Origin: Saksenaea vasiformis B4078
Taxonomy: Eukaryota; Mucoromycota; Mucoromycetes; Mucorales; Saksenaeaceae
Reading direction: 5' to 3'
Assembly: GCA_000697055.1 (NCBI GenBank)
Contig: JNDT01001910.1
Location: forward strand, 1-59,793
Length of the DNA stretch: 59,793 bases
Made by a program: the position numbers and the translations under genes. A model generated the notes under the pieces. It searched no databases, was not told the DNA's origin, and saw nothing but the letters and a program-made list of their open reading frames with translations. Each line of letters begins with the position of its first letter. The first letter of the stretch is position 1. Of the stretch, positions 48,703 through 59,687 are shown piece after piece.

Positions 48703-51700
48703 ATGGAAAGTACATGGTCTGAAGTGCAGCATATCTGTGACCCAAATCTAAACAAAGTATCACCTGTGTCGGCACTTTGTTGGGATCCTTACCATGAGCT
48801 TTTATGGGTCGGCAATGACTCTGTAAGTTGTTGTGCAAGAAGAAAGAAACAGAATGACGAGAGACATTCGAGCAACTTATAACACGACTTCAAAATTTTC
48901 CTCTATTCATTAGGGTCGGGTAGCATCATACGAAGGCAAAAGTTTTCAGCGTTACACATCGTTCAAAGCGCATAAAGATCAACAAATTCGCCAGATTCGA
49001 GTAACCGACCGAGGCGTCATAAGTTTAAGCCCAAAGAGTATACAAATGCGTGATCGACGAGGACTAGTTCGATTCAACATTAGGTAATTATAGTGGTACT
49101 ACGTGTAGAACAATGTTGATGATCCCATGCAGCGACAAACAAACACAAGATTTACATTGTATGATGACAACTTCCTTGACAAATGGGGATCTGCTGGTTG
49201 CAGGACAGCAGGACGATATGTTGGTTGTAAGTTTGGCTCGTGGAGCAGTGACAAGAACAGTGGCAGGCGCGTCCAATATCGTGGTAATGCGGAACCTTTC
49301 ACGGATGGTATGCTGCGGATCTTTATTGGGAGAAGTGACTTTAAGAGACAGCCGAACGATGAAAGTCGAACAGAGAGTGCAGGCACATACGGCAACCTTA
49401 TCAGATCTTGACGTTTCGGGCAACTTATTATTGACGTGTGGTTTCTCTCAAAGGCAAGGATCCTTGATTATGGATCCTTTGGTCAAGGTGTATGATATCC
49501 GCATGGCAATTCGATCGCTGGCTCCAATTCCTTTTCCAAGTGGTCCAATGTTTTTGAAGATGCATCCAACACTTAGCACCACATGTATCGTAGCCTCTCA
49601 AACAGGGCAGTTTCAGATGTGCGATGTATCCAGCTTAGCAATGGGATCTTTCGCACCACCCGCACAGTTTTATCAGATTCAAACCTCGAGTTATATTACA
49701 GCAATGGATATTTCGAGTTCAGCCCAAACATTGGCTTTCGGCGATGGTGCAAGCTGCGTATATCAATATGCTGATCGTGAAGATTACGGCGTAAACCCTT
49801 ACTCTATGCCCCTTACAACACCTGACATCGTTACTCCACCCCGAGTGGAAATGACGGAGGATAGGTAACGTAGCATATGAATCGATATGAAAGAGGTAAC
49901 ACGTATCTACAGTCCACTATCTTCGATTGGGATGCCTTATTATACAGAACCGTTACTGTCTGTGTGGCCGTCGAATGCTGTTTATGAAGTTGGACATCCA
50001 ACCCCCCAGATTGAGGAAGAAGTACTTCGAAATATGAAGACAATTGACTTTGTGGGGTATGCACCAAATCCAGGCAATATGCTACGTAACCAGGTACCAC
50101 GCAAGAAGAAACAGATGAGCAGAAAGGATATTCCAAAGTTCCGGTCAGAGCAGGAAAGAGAGTTACTATCTGCAAGTACCATACTCTTGGACGATGAAGA
50201 TGAACCACAGGTAGTGGTGAATGTGTATATTTGGGTAAAACTATTCTAAACTGGATGGAGTAGCATTCTGGAAGGAGATCGTCATCGGCAGGGGAATTGC
50301 GACTGAATGACCCTATGGGATTGATGATGCCGAGACATTATCAACGTGTAGAGATTCAATATAGTAAATTCGGTATTGACGATTTTGATTTTGGGTAACT
50401 AGTACGGCTTCTTCGATCTGACAAGCTGCTAACTTAATCTTCCACTACATAGCTACTATAATCGCACCGTATATGGTGGGTTAGAGACGCATATACGAAA
50501 TTCATACTGCAATTCGCTGCTGCAAATGCTGTATTTTATTATTCCACTGCGAAAAGTTGCCAAATCACACATTGGCGCAACTTGTGCTAAGGAGAATTGT
50601 CTTTTCTGCGAACTGGGTTTTCTATTCCGAATGTTAGAAGATTCAAAGGGTCAAAACTGCCAAGCTACAAACTTTCTACGAGCCTTTAGTACTATTCCGC
50701 AAGGTAATATCTCTCGGCAACAATCGAACTAGCATTTATCTGTGAATTCATAGCATCTGCTTTGGGATTGTTTGAACCGGAAACACCGGACCGCAGCCTT
50801 TCTTATTCCATGCTAATGCAGAACTTTGCACGATTTATCATGGAACAGCTACATCAGGAAGCAAACACACCTGGATCCAATCCGTTGATATCAAAAATCC
50901 TACATCAAGATGTGGACGAAGAGAAGAAGGAAACCGAACCTGTGCCATCAACGATGCAACAGCTATTCGGCCTCCAGACTTCAAGCTTGAGCAAATGCGG
51001 AGGCTGCAGTCATGAAGTTTCGCGGATTACCTATCCTTTTGTTGTTGACATGCTTTATCCAAAAAAGGCAAGCTATTATATGAATTATTTGTATTCTCAT
51101 TCGTTACATAGCATCACCCAAAGTCGCGCAAACGTTCATTTACCAGTGTATTGAAGGCCAGCATGTATAGGGAAGGCCAAACGAAGGCTTGGTGTCCAAG
51201 CTGTCATCAGTATCAACCAACCACGACGAAAAAGCTTATCCGGGGTTTACCTGCTGTGATGTTGATCAATTCGGGTGCTGCTAATAGCGATGAAGCAGCG
51301 ATATGGCGACAGAACGGACCCAACAGTCCAAAATCTCCGCAGCAAGCAGCAACAGATGAAAGTGACAGCTGCGATCCCCCACCTAATACGCGTTCATCTT
51401 GGCTACCAGAAAGGTACCACAGCCTAACTACGAAAGCCTGGAACTTACATCACGCTTTAGATTTGGCATTCATATCAGTGGATCTGATCTGATTATTAAA
51501 GTTCTGCCACCAGGAAAAGAGATACCCCCAGAATTCAAGGAATCACCTGAGAAATGCGCAATTTACGAGCTTTCTGTACGTATTATTTTGCTAAAGGGGA
51601 AAAAGGTTTAGCTAACGCGTTGATTAGGCAACAGTACTTCAAGTGCAAGCGGATGAGGAGTTACCGCATCTTGTAGCACAGATCAAAAGTAAGGATAGTC

Positions 51701-53020
51701 GCTTACAGGTATGATCTAACAGCGAGATAGTTCCAGAAACAGAGCGTGAAAGCACGGCAAGATCACCATGGTATCTATTTAATGACTTTTTGGTGAAGAG
51801 CATCCGTCAAGAGGAAGTATTTTCATTAAAAGGGACATGGAAGGTTAGTTACAAGTTTGGTATGAATGATCGAAGTAACAGCGTATGCAGACTCCAGCTA
51901 TTTTACAATATATGAGGGTGGATATGGAGGATTTGCTTGATCTGGAGAAATTGCCTAATGAAATCGACTATTCCTTGTTGTTTAGCAACATAACTATCGC
52001 GAAGTAAGTGTTGCTATTCCGCCTTGAAGCATATGCTAATGGATTAGGTCTCCATCAATATCACGACACGAGATACTGACGGAGGAAGAGATGCCAAAAC
52101 CGGGAACTATCGTCGCAATTGATGCAGAGTTTGTAGCATTAAATCAGGAGGAGACCGAAATTCGTAGCGATGGCACCAAATCGCTAATTCGGCCGAGCAC
52201 ATTGACACTTGCACGTGTTAGTGTTCTTCGCGGTGACGGGCCAAAGGAAAACGTGCCATTTATTGATGACTATATTGCAACGAGTGAGCCCGTTGTGGAT
52301 TATCTGACCGAGTTTAGTGGCATTGAAGGTATGTATTTGGAAAGTATATACCGGTGAATTACAAACATTCGATAGCGGGTGATCTTGACCCAAATACCTC
52401 AAAACATACACTGGTGCCACTAAAAGTGGCTTACAAGAAATTACGGATGCTAGTTGATCTAGGATGTGTCTTTGTTGGTCATGGTCTAAACAAAGACTTT
52501 AGAATTATTAGTAAGTTGTATATGTTTCCGCACCTTCATGCTAAGACCTCTCCCTATAGATCTTTTAGTACCACCGGAACAAATCATCGATACTGTCGAT
52601 ATTTATCATATCCGCAACCGACATCGGTATGATTTATTCATTGTTACGGAAATCTGTACTTACATCATATAGAAAAATCTCGTTGCGATTTTTGGCTTGG
52701 CATCTTCTGAATCAAGATATTCAGTCTGAAGGCCATGACAGTATAGAAGATGCAAGGACGGTATGCTGTTATTTATCGTCAGAATTTGCAAAACCTGATT
52801 AATTATTTGATATTTGTAGGCGTTAATCTTGTACAAGAAGTATCTAGAGTACAAGGAAAATGGAACGTTCGGGCAGATGTTAGAGGAAGTTTACGAGGCA
52901 GGACATAAAGCCAACTGGCTTAAAGGACCGAAAGAAACACCTTCGCGTCCTGCAAGCACCCCTCAAGCCCTCGACACCTTCTCTAATAATCCTTTATTTG
53001 CAAAGGGCTGGCCCATATAA
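48703..53020 (+). CDS. PAN2: PAN2, catalytic subunit of the Pan2-Pan3 poly(A) nuclease
   Basis: Shortens mRNA poly(A) tails in the cytoplasm together with Pan3. Seventeen exons: 48703-48822, 48914-49083, 49133-49864, 49913-50210, 50264-50394, 50453-50703, 50754-51067, 51112-51413, 51461-51575, 51628-51688, 51731-51843, 51891-52003, 52048-52328, 52376-52510, 52560-52626, 52673-52760, 52820-53020; 1,163 residues, normal for the family. An N-terminal WD40 propeller ([18 protein letters not shown]), linker, inactive ubiquitin-hydrolase-like domain ([14 protein letters not shown]) and C-terminal DEDD exonuclease follow in order. Catalytic residues are visible: IDAEFV (about 930), [13 protein letters not shown] and HDSIEDART. 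The intron at 51068-51111 is GC-AG. Several introns have decoy acceptors; each choice was fixed by frame and by family sequence. Confidence 0.97.
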
Positions 53021-53896
53021 AATAATGAATATGCGAAAAAAAAGTGAAAAGATATCAACAAACAATAAAAAAATCTTAAACTTCAGAGAAAAAGCCGTGT
53101 TCCGTCCTTTGCTATCATGCCATGTCCCCTGAAAAGCGACGAAGAAAAAGGTGCGCGATGTCATGACTCGCCAAAGGTCGGATCGATTCTGACATATACC
53201 TCAAGAACATGTTTTGCGAGAACATATTTCTTCTCACCATACCACATTTACTTAATGGTCTGCCTTGATTCTTTCGATGATATACGTCCTTGTGCCACGA
53301 TCCAGAATATGTCAAGTCATCTGCATAAGATCTGACAGTCCACCAAGGCGCAATATCTGTGACGAAACCATCCACTAGAAATCACTGCGAGAAAACGATC
53401 GAGCTGCCGGCGAATTAGATGTCTGAGGAACAGAAGTGTGAAACTTAATGCTGAACATGGATAAGCAGACTACATGCTGTCCTGCAGTCATGGTGTGTTG
53501 CCGATCTGTCTGACTTCACCTGCTCAAGGACAGTCGCCATTTGGAAGAGCTGCCGGCGTTATGACAAGCCTAATTTCAAAGAGAAGTCATTTGGTCGCGT
53601 TACGGACAAAATTGTAGATGCGCTACATGGATTTTTCCTTTATCTTACGGATTTTGCGTGATTCCTTCGCTTGTTGCTTATAGATTACGAGTTATGGGGT
53701 TAAGGTTTGTTTTTGTTTGTTTCAACGTAAACGGAAATTTATCCGGGCGGTTTTCACGATCTAGCGCATTTCCGTGATACTTCCAGAACAGCTTATTTTT
53801 TACGATAGTGGTAGCAAATGCGGGGAATTTTTTAACATGCTGTAGTGCTTTTTATGCTACATACGTAGTCGCTAGCTGTCTTTCCCTTTTCTGACC
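53021..53896. other. intergenic spacer
   Basis: About 0.88 kb. A minus-strand frame at 53115-53375 contains SYADDLTYSG, and a neighbouring minus frame reads KYVLAKHVLEVYVRID before a stop near 53164; these may be relics, but I do not call a gene. Confidence 0.4.
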
Positions 53897-54470
53897 ATGA
53901 CTTCTCACGAGAAAGGGTTATCTCTCCCATCGATTCAGCAGTTACTCGATGGTGCACTTCCAGGTATGTCCACTATTGGAGAAATAAAAGCCAATTACTT
54001 ACGGCGTACTCATAGAGGACCATTCACGAACCATACATCGGCGTCACCTATCAGATAGTTTGAGGATCCTTCCCAAACCTCAACCGCTACATCCAGACAT
54101 CACTTTACATATATTGCCGCTCGAAATCAAATCATTATCACTATCGAGTGATAGCTACACTGGACGCTCGACAGATCGCCATTCAATCAGATCTGCGCCG
54201 CCATCATCGTCATTCTCATACTGTAGCTCTGCTCCCTCGCGACCTTTGCAGCCTCCTATCATTGCATTAAATCTTCGAGAGGAAGAATCTAAAAAGTACA
54301 GTTGCCCATATTGTCAAAAGAGATTTATGCGTCCTTCCTCGTTGCGAATTCACACTTATTCACACACCGGTGAGAAGCCATTTGAATGCACCGAAAAGGG
54401 CTGTGGCCGGAAATTTAGCGTTCAGAGCAATATGCGACGTCATTTGCGCGTACACCGATTAATGAAATAA
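53897..54470 (+). CDS. two-finger C2H2 zinc-finger transcription factor
   Basis: Exons 53897-53963 and 54016-54470 give 173 residues. A short conserved-looking N-terminus (LSLPSIQQLLDG, typical of small fungal C2H2 regulators) and a Ser-rich linker precede two adjacent C2H2 fingers at the C-terminus: CPYCQKRFMRPSSLRIHTYSH, the canonical TGEKPFEC linker, and a second finger with CGRKFSVQSNMRRHLRVH. Tandem fingers of this RPSSL / VQSNMRRH type are common in Mucoromycota and Basidiomycota DNA-binding proteins. Target genes unknown. Confidence 0.88.
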
Positions 54471-55500
54471 AATAACACATGTATCCAAGATCAGACGTGC
54501 ATCTGCGTGCGAGGTTGCCGTGTTCCTATATTGACACTGTAGCATTTCTATTAGATTGTATCCTATAGCTCTTCTAGATACTGGTCTGTCTGCCAAATTT
54601 ACGAGACACTTTGTGAACCCTATGGAAAAATAGTAGACATCTCTGATAGTCACTTGCAAGATTGACAGTGAATTCATATTTCCATCTTGTTCTGCGGCAG
54701 AATGCTCTATCTGCTTCACATCCTTCTGATGCTATTTTGCGCACATAAACGATGAAACTTTATTCTCTTCTTATCAATAAATATGGATGGCTGAAGTAAC
54801 GCATGTCCGACTAAGGACTACGTACTCGGCGGCTGGTTCGTGTAGCGAAACCCCCACTTCTACGGTCAAACTATCCGAGGTTACGATGACACTTTCGTGG
54901 AATACAAATGAATGACAGAGCGCTGGACAATGACATACTTTTTTTTCAGTTCTGCAGCGGCGCAATATCATAGATGTCAACCTAGTATGTTTCACTGCTA
55001 TTGGACTATCGCCACCACTAGTTCGATCTCTATCTGACCTTGTACAGTGCGGCTTACATAACGGAACCCCTTAGAACCTACGTATCTAAATGTCAATCAG
55101 CTCCGAAAGCCCGTACGACATAAGCCGAAACACAGGAATCTCCTGTCAACTTGATCGTGTCCGTTGGGGAAACATGTATTCAGCCACATCGCCTCATAAT
55201 GCTACTTCTCGTGCAATTTCAAGAATCATCAGCCGATTCCCTAACTGATACAAGGAGGAATGAGGTACTGCGTTCTATTTCCACTTTAGGGATATACACG
55301 CAGTCAGGAATATTTGCCGCAGCTTGAGCCTACTGTATTCGTAACCTGGTTACACGTTCGCTTAGATCAATTTTCGAATCCCAGCAATAAGGTTACACGT
55401 AGTTATTCTGAGGAATCGGCACATGCATTGATGCTGCTAACGGAGTCTAATGTGCGTATCATAAAAGTTGCGCTGATGAGTTGAATCCAGGGACGATTGG
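54471..55500. other. intergenic spacer
   Basis: About 1 kb; no gene seen on either strand. Its right end is the promoter of the next gene. Confidence 0.5.
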
Positions 55501-55510
55501 TATATATAAA
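55501..55510 (+). promoter_or_regulatory. TATA box
   Basis: TATATATAAA lies 43 bases before the ATG of the secreted beta-barrel protein, at a plausible distance for a core promoter. Confidence 0.55.
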
Positions 55511-55552
55511 TTCTACGCATCCTTAGATCTACACAAACACGTTCGTTAAATA

Positions 55553-56028
55553 ATGCTGTTCAAGAACATCGCAATTGCCCTTCCACTTTTGGCCTTTCCC
55601 GTTTGGCCTTTGCCGGCGTGGTCACTGAGGAGGGAGGATCCTATGAACTCAATAGTCCGGACAATTTCCCTATCGTGACACTCAAGAAGGACTTTTTGCC
55701 AACTGGACGCAGCGGAGGATGTGGGTCCTATATCGAGAAAGACGCTATTGATGTTGCTGTACCACGTTCGATGTCCTATCTATGCGAGAAAGAGTACGAG
55801 GTTCACCCTGTTCTGACCGGCTATGGAGCAGGTATTCCTTTGTATAACAAGTGGCATACCGTTAAAGTGGTAATCTGAGTGAAACGTCTGCTTTGATATC
55901 GGCTAACATGTTGCTAGATTGATATCTGCGAAGTTTGTGACATTTACGAACGAAAGCTGACCCGTAGTGCTCATAATGTCATGTTTCCTCCACAATTGCT
56001 ACAGTTCAAGGAACCTGAAAGAGACTAG
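55553..56028 (+). CDS. secreted double-psi beta-barrel (RlpA/barwin-like) protein, possibly frameshifted
   Basis: Small cysteine-containing secreted protein. The ATG at 55553 opens a signal peptide (MLFKNIAIALPLLAF) but the mature frame (AGVVTEEGGSYELNSPDN...) is in another phase. A 14-bp tandem duplication-like insertion (55598-55611, repeating TTTGGCCTTT) explains the shift; alternatively a 29-base GT-AG intron (55601-55629) would restore frame but is very short. The domain shows GGCGSYIEKDAIDVAV and, after a canonical intron (55870-55917), IDICEVCD, which fits the DPBB fold of RlpA/expansin-like proteins. It ends at 56028. Such proteins bind wall glycans; function here unknown. Confidence 0.6.
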
Positions 56029-56629
56029 TGATTGCTGTTATCTTAACTTAGCGTCGGATATGCGCAATCTTGACAATAAATATTCTTTCTTGCCTTCCAA
56101 TTAATCAGCTGATTGGCGACATAAAGGAATTCAAGCGTCTATGTCTTGCAGCCGGTTTTTTTTTGCATCTAAGCAAACTTCATCAGTGGCAATTAAACGC
56201 AGCGAAATTAATATCATACCATGATTAATAGATCCAGCATCTTCGTACGAATAGGAAAAAGATAGATCTTTCCTTCACAAAGACGGTTAACTGGAAGACC
56301 CCTCGATGGATACTTAAAGCGTGTTGTGGATTTTGTTTGGTAGACCTGTGGAGTCTGATTCATATAACCTGTATCACAGAGAAATTTCTTGCTGGAAGAA
56401 CGACGTAGTGCTCTGCAGAGCAGTTGAAGCGGTCAAGTTGGACTGATTGCGATAGACGCAAGACAGCCATTCAAATTTGAAGAAGCCACATTAGCTGCCA
56501 AAACCATAAAGGTTGAGTATGGCGCGAATTTTCTGGAAATGCAGACCCACAGAAAGAATTCAAGTAGATGAACTAATGCCTCTATATAAAACGGAAAAGC
56601 TGAATTACAGTATTTCCCGAAATGAATGT
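56029..56629. other. intergenic spacer
   Basis: About 0.6 kb, no confident gene. It runs into the inverted repeat region. Confidence 0.5.
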
Positions 56630-56635
56630 CGTACA

Positions 56636-57300
56636 GGAAAGAAAAAAATGTCGTTATCGAACTACAAAAATGGGAACCGATGTTTTGTTATGCTTACGAC
56701 ATGATCTAATCGTCGTGCGCTTCTGTTCCTCGGATTATTTGATTTCAATCTTCACAGACAGGGCATGTGGACGTGAGGTTGTGGATGTCTCTCCAACGTT
56801 GACCATAATTAAACGTCCATGAGTCTCGGCCCTTTTTAGTATGACAGGCGATCATTGCCATCTAACGTTGATGTATTACCGAGTGTAGAGACCACCTTTT
56901 TACTTTCTCAGCATCCCTTCCCTCAATTACGAGGGAAAATGGGTGGTGACTAGCGTCTGTAATATGCTTGCTCTCATCAACTGGTTTGATTTATGCAAAC
57001 CTGTCTCATGGAGCCAATAAAGTTCATCCTTTTGCAGCAACGGCAAAGTATTTGGCAACGAGATATCAACGCCGGTCGAAACATTCACGCCTTGACAATG
57101 TTGTCCATGCTTGCCGACCATACGCCAGACTCACGCCCATATGTCCCGTCTGCGAATGTCGACGATCAAATAATCCGAGCAACAGAAGCTCGTGACAATT
57201 AGACCATGTCGTAAGTATCACAAAACGTCGATTTTCATGTTTGTAGTTCGCTAACGACATTTTTTTCTTCCCTCTGCGAATTGATTTGGGAAAAACAGCA
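56636..57300. repeat. inverted repeat, arms about 165 bp
   Basis: The left arm 56636-56800 is the imperfect reverse complement of 57130-57295; shared cores include AAATCAAATAATCCGAG/ATCAAATAATCCGAGCAA, the GTCGTAAG region and CGAACTACAAA. Roughly three quarters of positions match by eye. Each arm carries the end of the same reading frame (SRPHALS in the left arm, SRPYVPS in the right) plus 3' flanking sequence, pointing outwards. The spacer between arms does not match. Confidence 0.6.
56993..57202 (+). pseudogene. TnpB/Fanzor-like C-terminal fragment
   Basis: The frame reads IWQRDINAGRNIHALTM...HTPDSRPYVPS and ends at 57200. RDxNAxxNI preceded by Trp is the third RuvC motif of IS605-type TnpB and eukaryotic Fanzor nucleases, carrying the last catalytic Asp; a trailing ...SRP segment is common in such proteins. 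I see no RuvC-I, RuvC-II or zinc-ribbon part upstream, so this is a fragment. A second, shorter copy of the tail lies inverted at about 56800-56750. The assignment rests on one motif. Confidence 0.4.
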
Positions 57301-59345
57301 TCAGAGAACCATACTCGCAATGTCCTTTATGCATAATATTTTACTGTTATAGAAAGATGTTAATGCTTGAATTTTACTTGACCTTATCCATCTTAGTTTG
57401 CAAAATGTATTTCACCTGGGATCAGGTTTTTTTTTAGTAATTCATCGACTCCGACGACTTGTAGGACAGAGGTCGCGCCGCGGGAATTTACATAGGTATA
57501 ACCACGTCTTCCGGGATAATCATGACTTCAGCCACATCGCTGTCGATATAACTGACTTATGAAACTTCTGAAGCATCTGAGATTGATTGAACTTGGAAAG
57601 GGAATCAAACATTGCTCTAAGTTGCCGCACCAAGCATCTCTATGCAGTGCAAAGTATTCGCCTCTGCGTGGGGCTGATTTAGTCGATACCGTTTTCCAGC
57701 GTTTCTATAGCCCTACATCCGTATGCACGAGCCTCATGCTTGACGCGGAAACCACAGCAACAGGATGGCACGAGGTATTCTGAAGGATCTACAATGTGAT
57801 TACCATAAATGTTGTCGATACACAAAGCCCGCTGATGTCATGTCCTTGTAATAGTACACCAGCACTTGTCAAACTGTACTATTCAAAACATTGCTTTCAC
57901 TCTTCCCTTTTTTTTTTTTTGCAGCCATCGACCAGAGGATGCAAAACACTTTCATGACCGTGGACTGGTCAAGTTCGATTGCTTGGAAAATAGATTTACT
58001 GGACATTGCGGGGAGTTCATAGAGCCAGGCGCAAATGGCGTTGTCTTAACCTAGGCTGGGCTGAGATGTGCTTAAAGGCTGGGAATTATTTCTTAACTTG
58101 TTCAGATCATTAGTTGGCGACCTTTAGTAAATGGAATAGTCTCAAAGCTGTAAGTCCGCGAGAACTACATATTACCCTTGGCTAAGATGCCAGGTCGACA
58201 TACGTTGGATTGGAGCAAAGACGAGACAAGAGGATACCCACAGTGCGCCGTATGGATACTTTCTTCTCCGCAGGTCGTCAACTTTCGAAGCCTAAAGCGC
58301 AGGATACGAGGAATTAGATGACTTTTAAGAGTGATGGCCTCGGTATAGAATATAAACTGTACTTTTGTAATAGACGGCTTGTCAATATGTATCGTTTACA
58401 GAACAATCAGGAATTAACGTACTTCCATCCATGTCAAATACTTCAGGCTCGAGAAATCGATAACGCTTCAACCCTAAATTTGAAAATGCATTAATGACAA
58501 CGCAAAAGATACGGGCGCTACTACGCAGCTCTACCTTATGTTATTGGAACATCAGCAAGGTGAAAATATCGACGCAAGCTCACTGATAGCAATGCTTGGT
58601 ATAGCTCCTGCCGCTTCGCAGATATTTTGTAAGCTGATCGAGCTGCTCAGTATAAAAATCAGATTACGTATCAGAAACGGCAAGTGCCATTGATATAAAG
58701 TGGCCACTGTTGCAAGGCTATTTTGTCAGACTAGGACAGGAGGAGAGTATGAACAGGGGAGTTATCGAAGGCGATTTACGTCAATTGAGTCCTGATTATG
58801 CTTACGCAATTGTTGCTTATTCTGCAAATCCGTGTATAATATGGAGTAAAGTTTTGCAGGGATAATATTGCAGGCAACGCGTGAGCGATCAATAGCCTAA
58901 AAGATCGTTGCAATTGAAAACAAATTTGCATATATTATGGATAAGCTCCTTTAGAGAGAGTTACTGAAGATGATGGACAAGGCGAGATGATAGGGCCATA
59001 TCCGCAAGTCGTTTCTCCTGTCCACCCCCATCGTCATAACATCTGCAGTGGAGCTCTGTTAGAGTTAGCCCACCTGTTTCCGATGTCTGGGCTGCTAAAT
59101 GTTATTGAAATCAAGGAGTCTCTTCAGTATGCGCAGCGGGTGATGGCAGAAAAGGAAAAAGCTGTCTATCACTTTTGAAGGTGATACTAAATCCCAATCA
59201 CAGGATGTATACTGAGCTGTGCAACTCTGTAGCACTATTTGAAAGCAGGGGTGTCTCGGTCATGAGGAATTGGCGTCCACAGCTGTTAAGCTTGTCTACG
59301 ATGAGACTCGTGTTCTGATGAAAGCCCTGGAGTAACGGAATCATA
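57301..59345 (+). other. decayed coding-like tract
   Basis: Several plus-strand stretches look protein-like but stop: DLVDTVFQRFYSPTS (57679-57725), PEDAKHFHDRGLVKFDCLEN (57932-57991), a helical segment LYLMLLEHQQGENIDAS...LIELL (58491-58698), YFVRLGQEESMNRG...AYAIVAYS (58699-58860), SGLLNVIEIKESLQYAQ (to 59178) and GHEELASTAVKLVYDETR (to 59336). They could be exons of an unrecognised gene or pieces of old transposons. I could not join them with consistent splice sites. Confidence 0.3.
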
Positions 59346-59483
59346 ATGCCGGAGCGATCGCCTCAACTTCTTGACCAATGGCTGTTCTCAAACAAGAATT
59401 TCAAAGTCCTACAACGTCAACTAGAAGAAATCGCTAGAAACGAAATACAGTACAGGATTTCGAGGTCAATTTCGGCTGACTGA
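59346..59483 (+). CDS. short open frame, unassigned
   Basis: ATG at 59346 opens 45 codons (MPERSPQLLDQWLFSNKNFK...EEIARNEIQYRISR) with a helical, charged composition and a stop at about 59481. It may be a last exon of the coding-like tract to its left. No family recognised. Confidence 0.25.
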   Translation: MPERSPQLLDQWLFSNKNFKVLQRQLEEIARNEIQYRISRSISAD

Positions 59484-59491
59484 AATATTTT

Positions 59492-59557
59492 TTCGTGCAG
59501 CTCACAAACTAAATTCGTGCAGCTCACAAACTAAATCCGTGTGTATCGCAAAGCAAA
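59492..59557 (+). repeat. three 22-bp tandem repeats
   Basis: Two identical 22-bp units (TTCGTGCAGCTCAC... to AAA) at 59492-59513 and 59514-59535 are followed by a diverged third (TCCGTGTGTATCGC...) at 59536-59557 and the start of a fourth. They lie 130 bases upstream of a transposase-like start, where subterminal transposase-binding repeats would be expected. Confidence 0.8.
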
Positions 59558-59608
59558 TTCGTGTCTTGATAGTTGATATCTGTTTAATTAGTTTCAGACA
59601 GTGCAGAA

Positions 59609-59617
59609 TATATAAAG
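59609..59617 (+). promoter_or_regulatory. TATA box
   Basis: TATATAAAG lies about 70 bases upstream of the ATG at 59688 and could be its core promoter. Confidence 0.4.
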
Positions 59618-59687
59618 TCGTTGATTCCTTGTATCTTACTGTCTATTATCTATTGCTATCCTTTTTTTCACTACGTATCATTCAACA

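Noticed and set aside
53115..53375. Reverse transcriptase YADD box in a minus-strand frame
   Set aside because: A single tetrapeptide without neighbouring RT motifs; likely chance.
55360..55400. tRNA B-box-like TTCGAATCCC
   Set aside because: No A-box or acceptor stem pairs with it upstream.
57066..57320. Minus-strand gene opposite the TnpB/Fanzor-like fragment
   Set aside because: Its similarity to 56636-56800 comes from the inverted repeat; the plus strand carries the recognisable motif.
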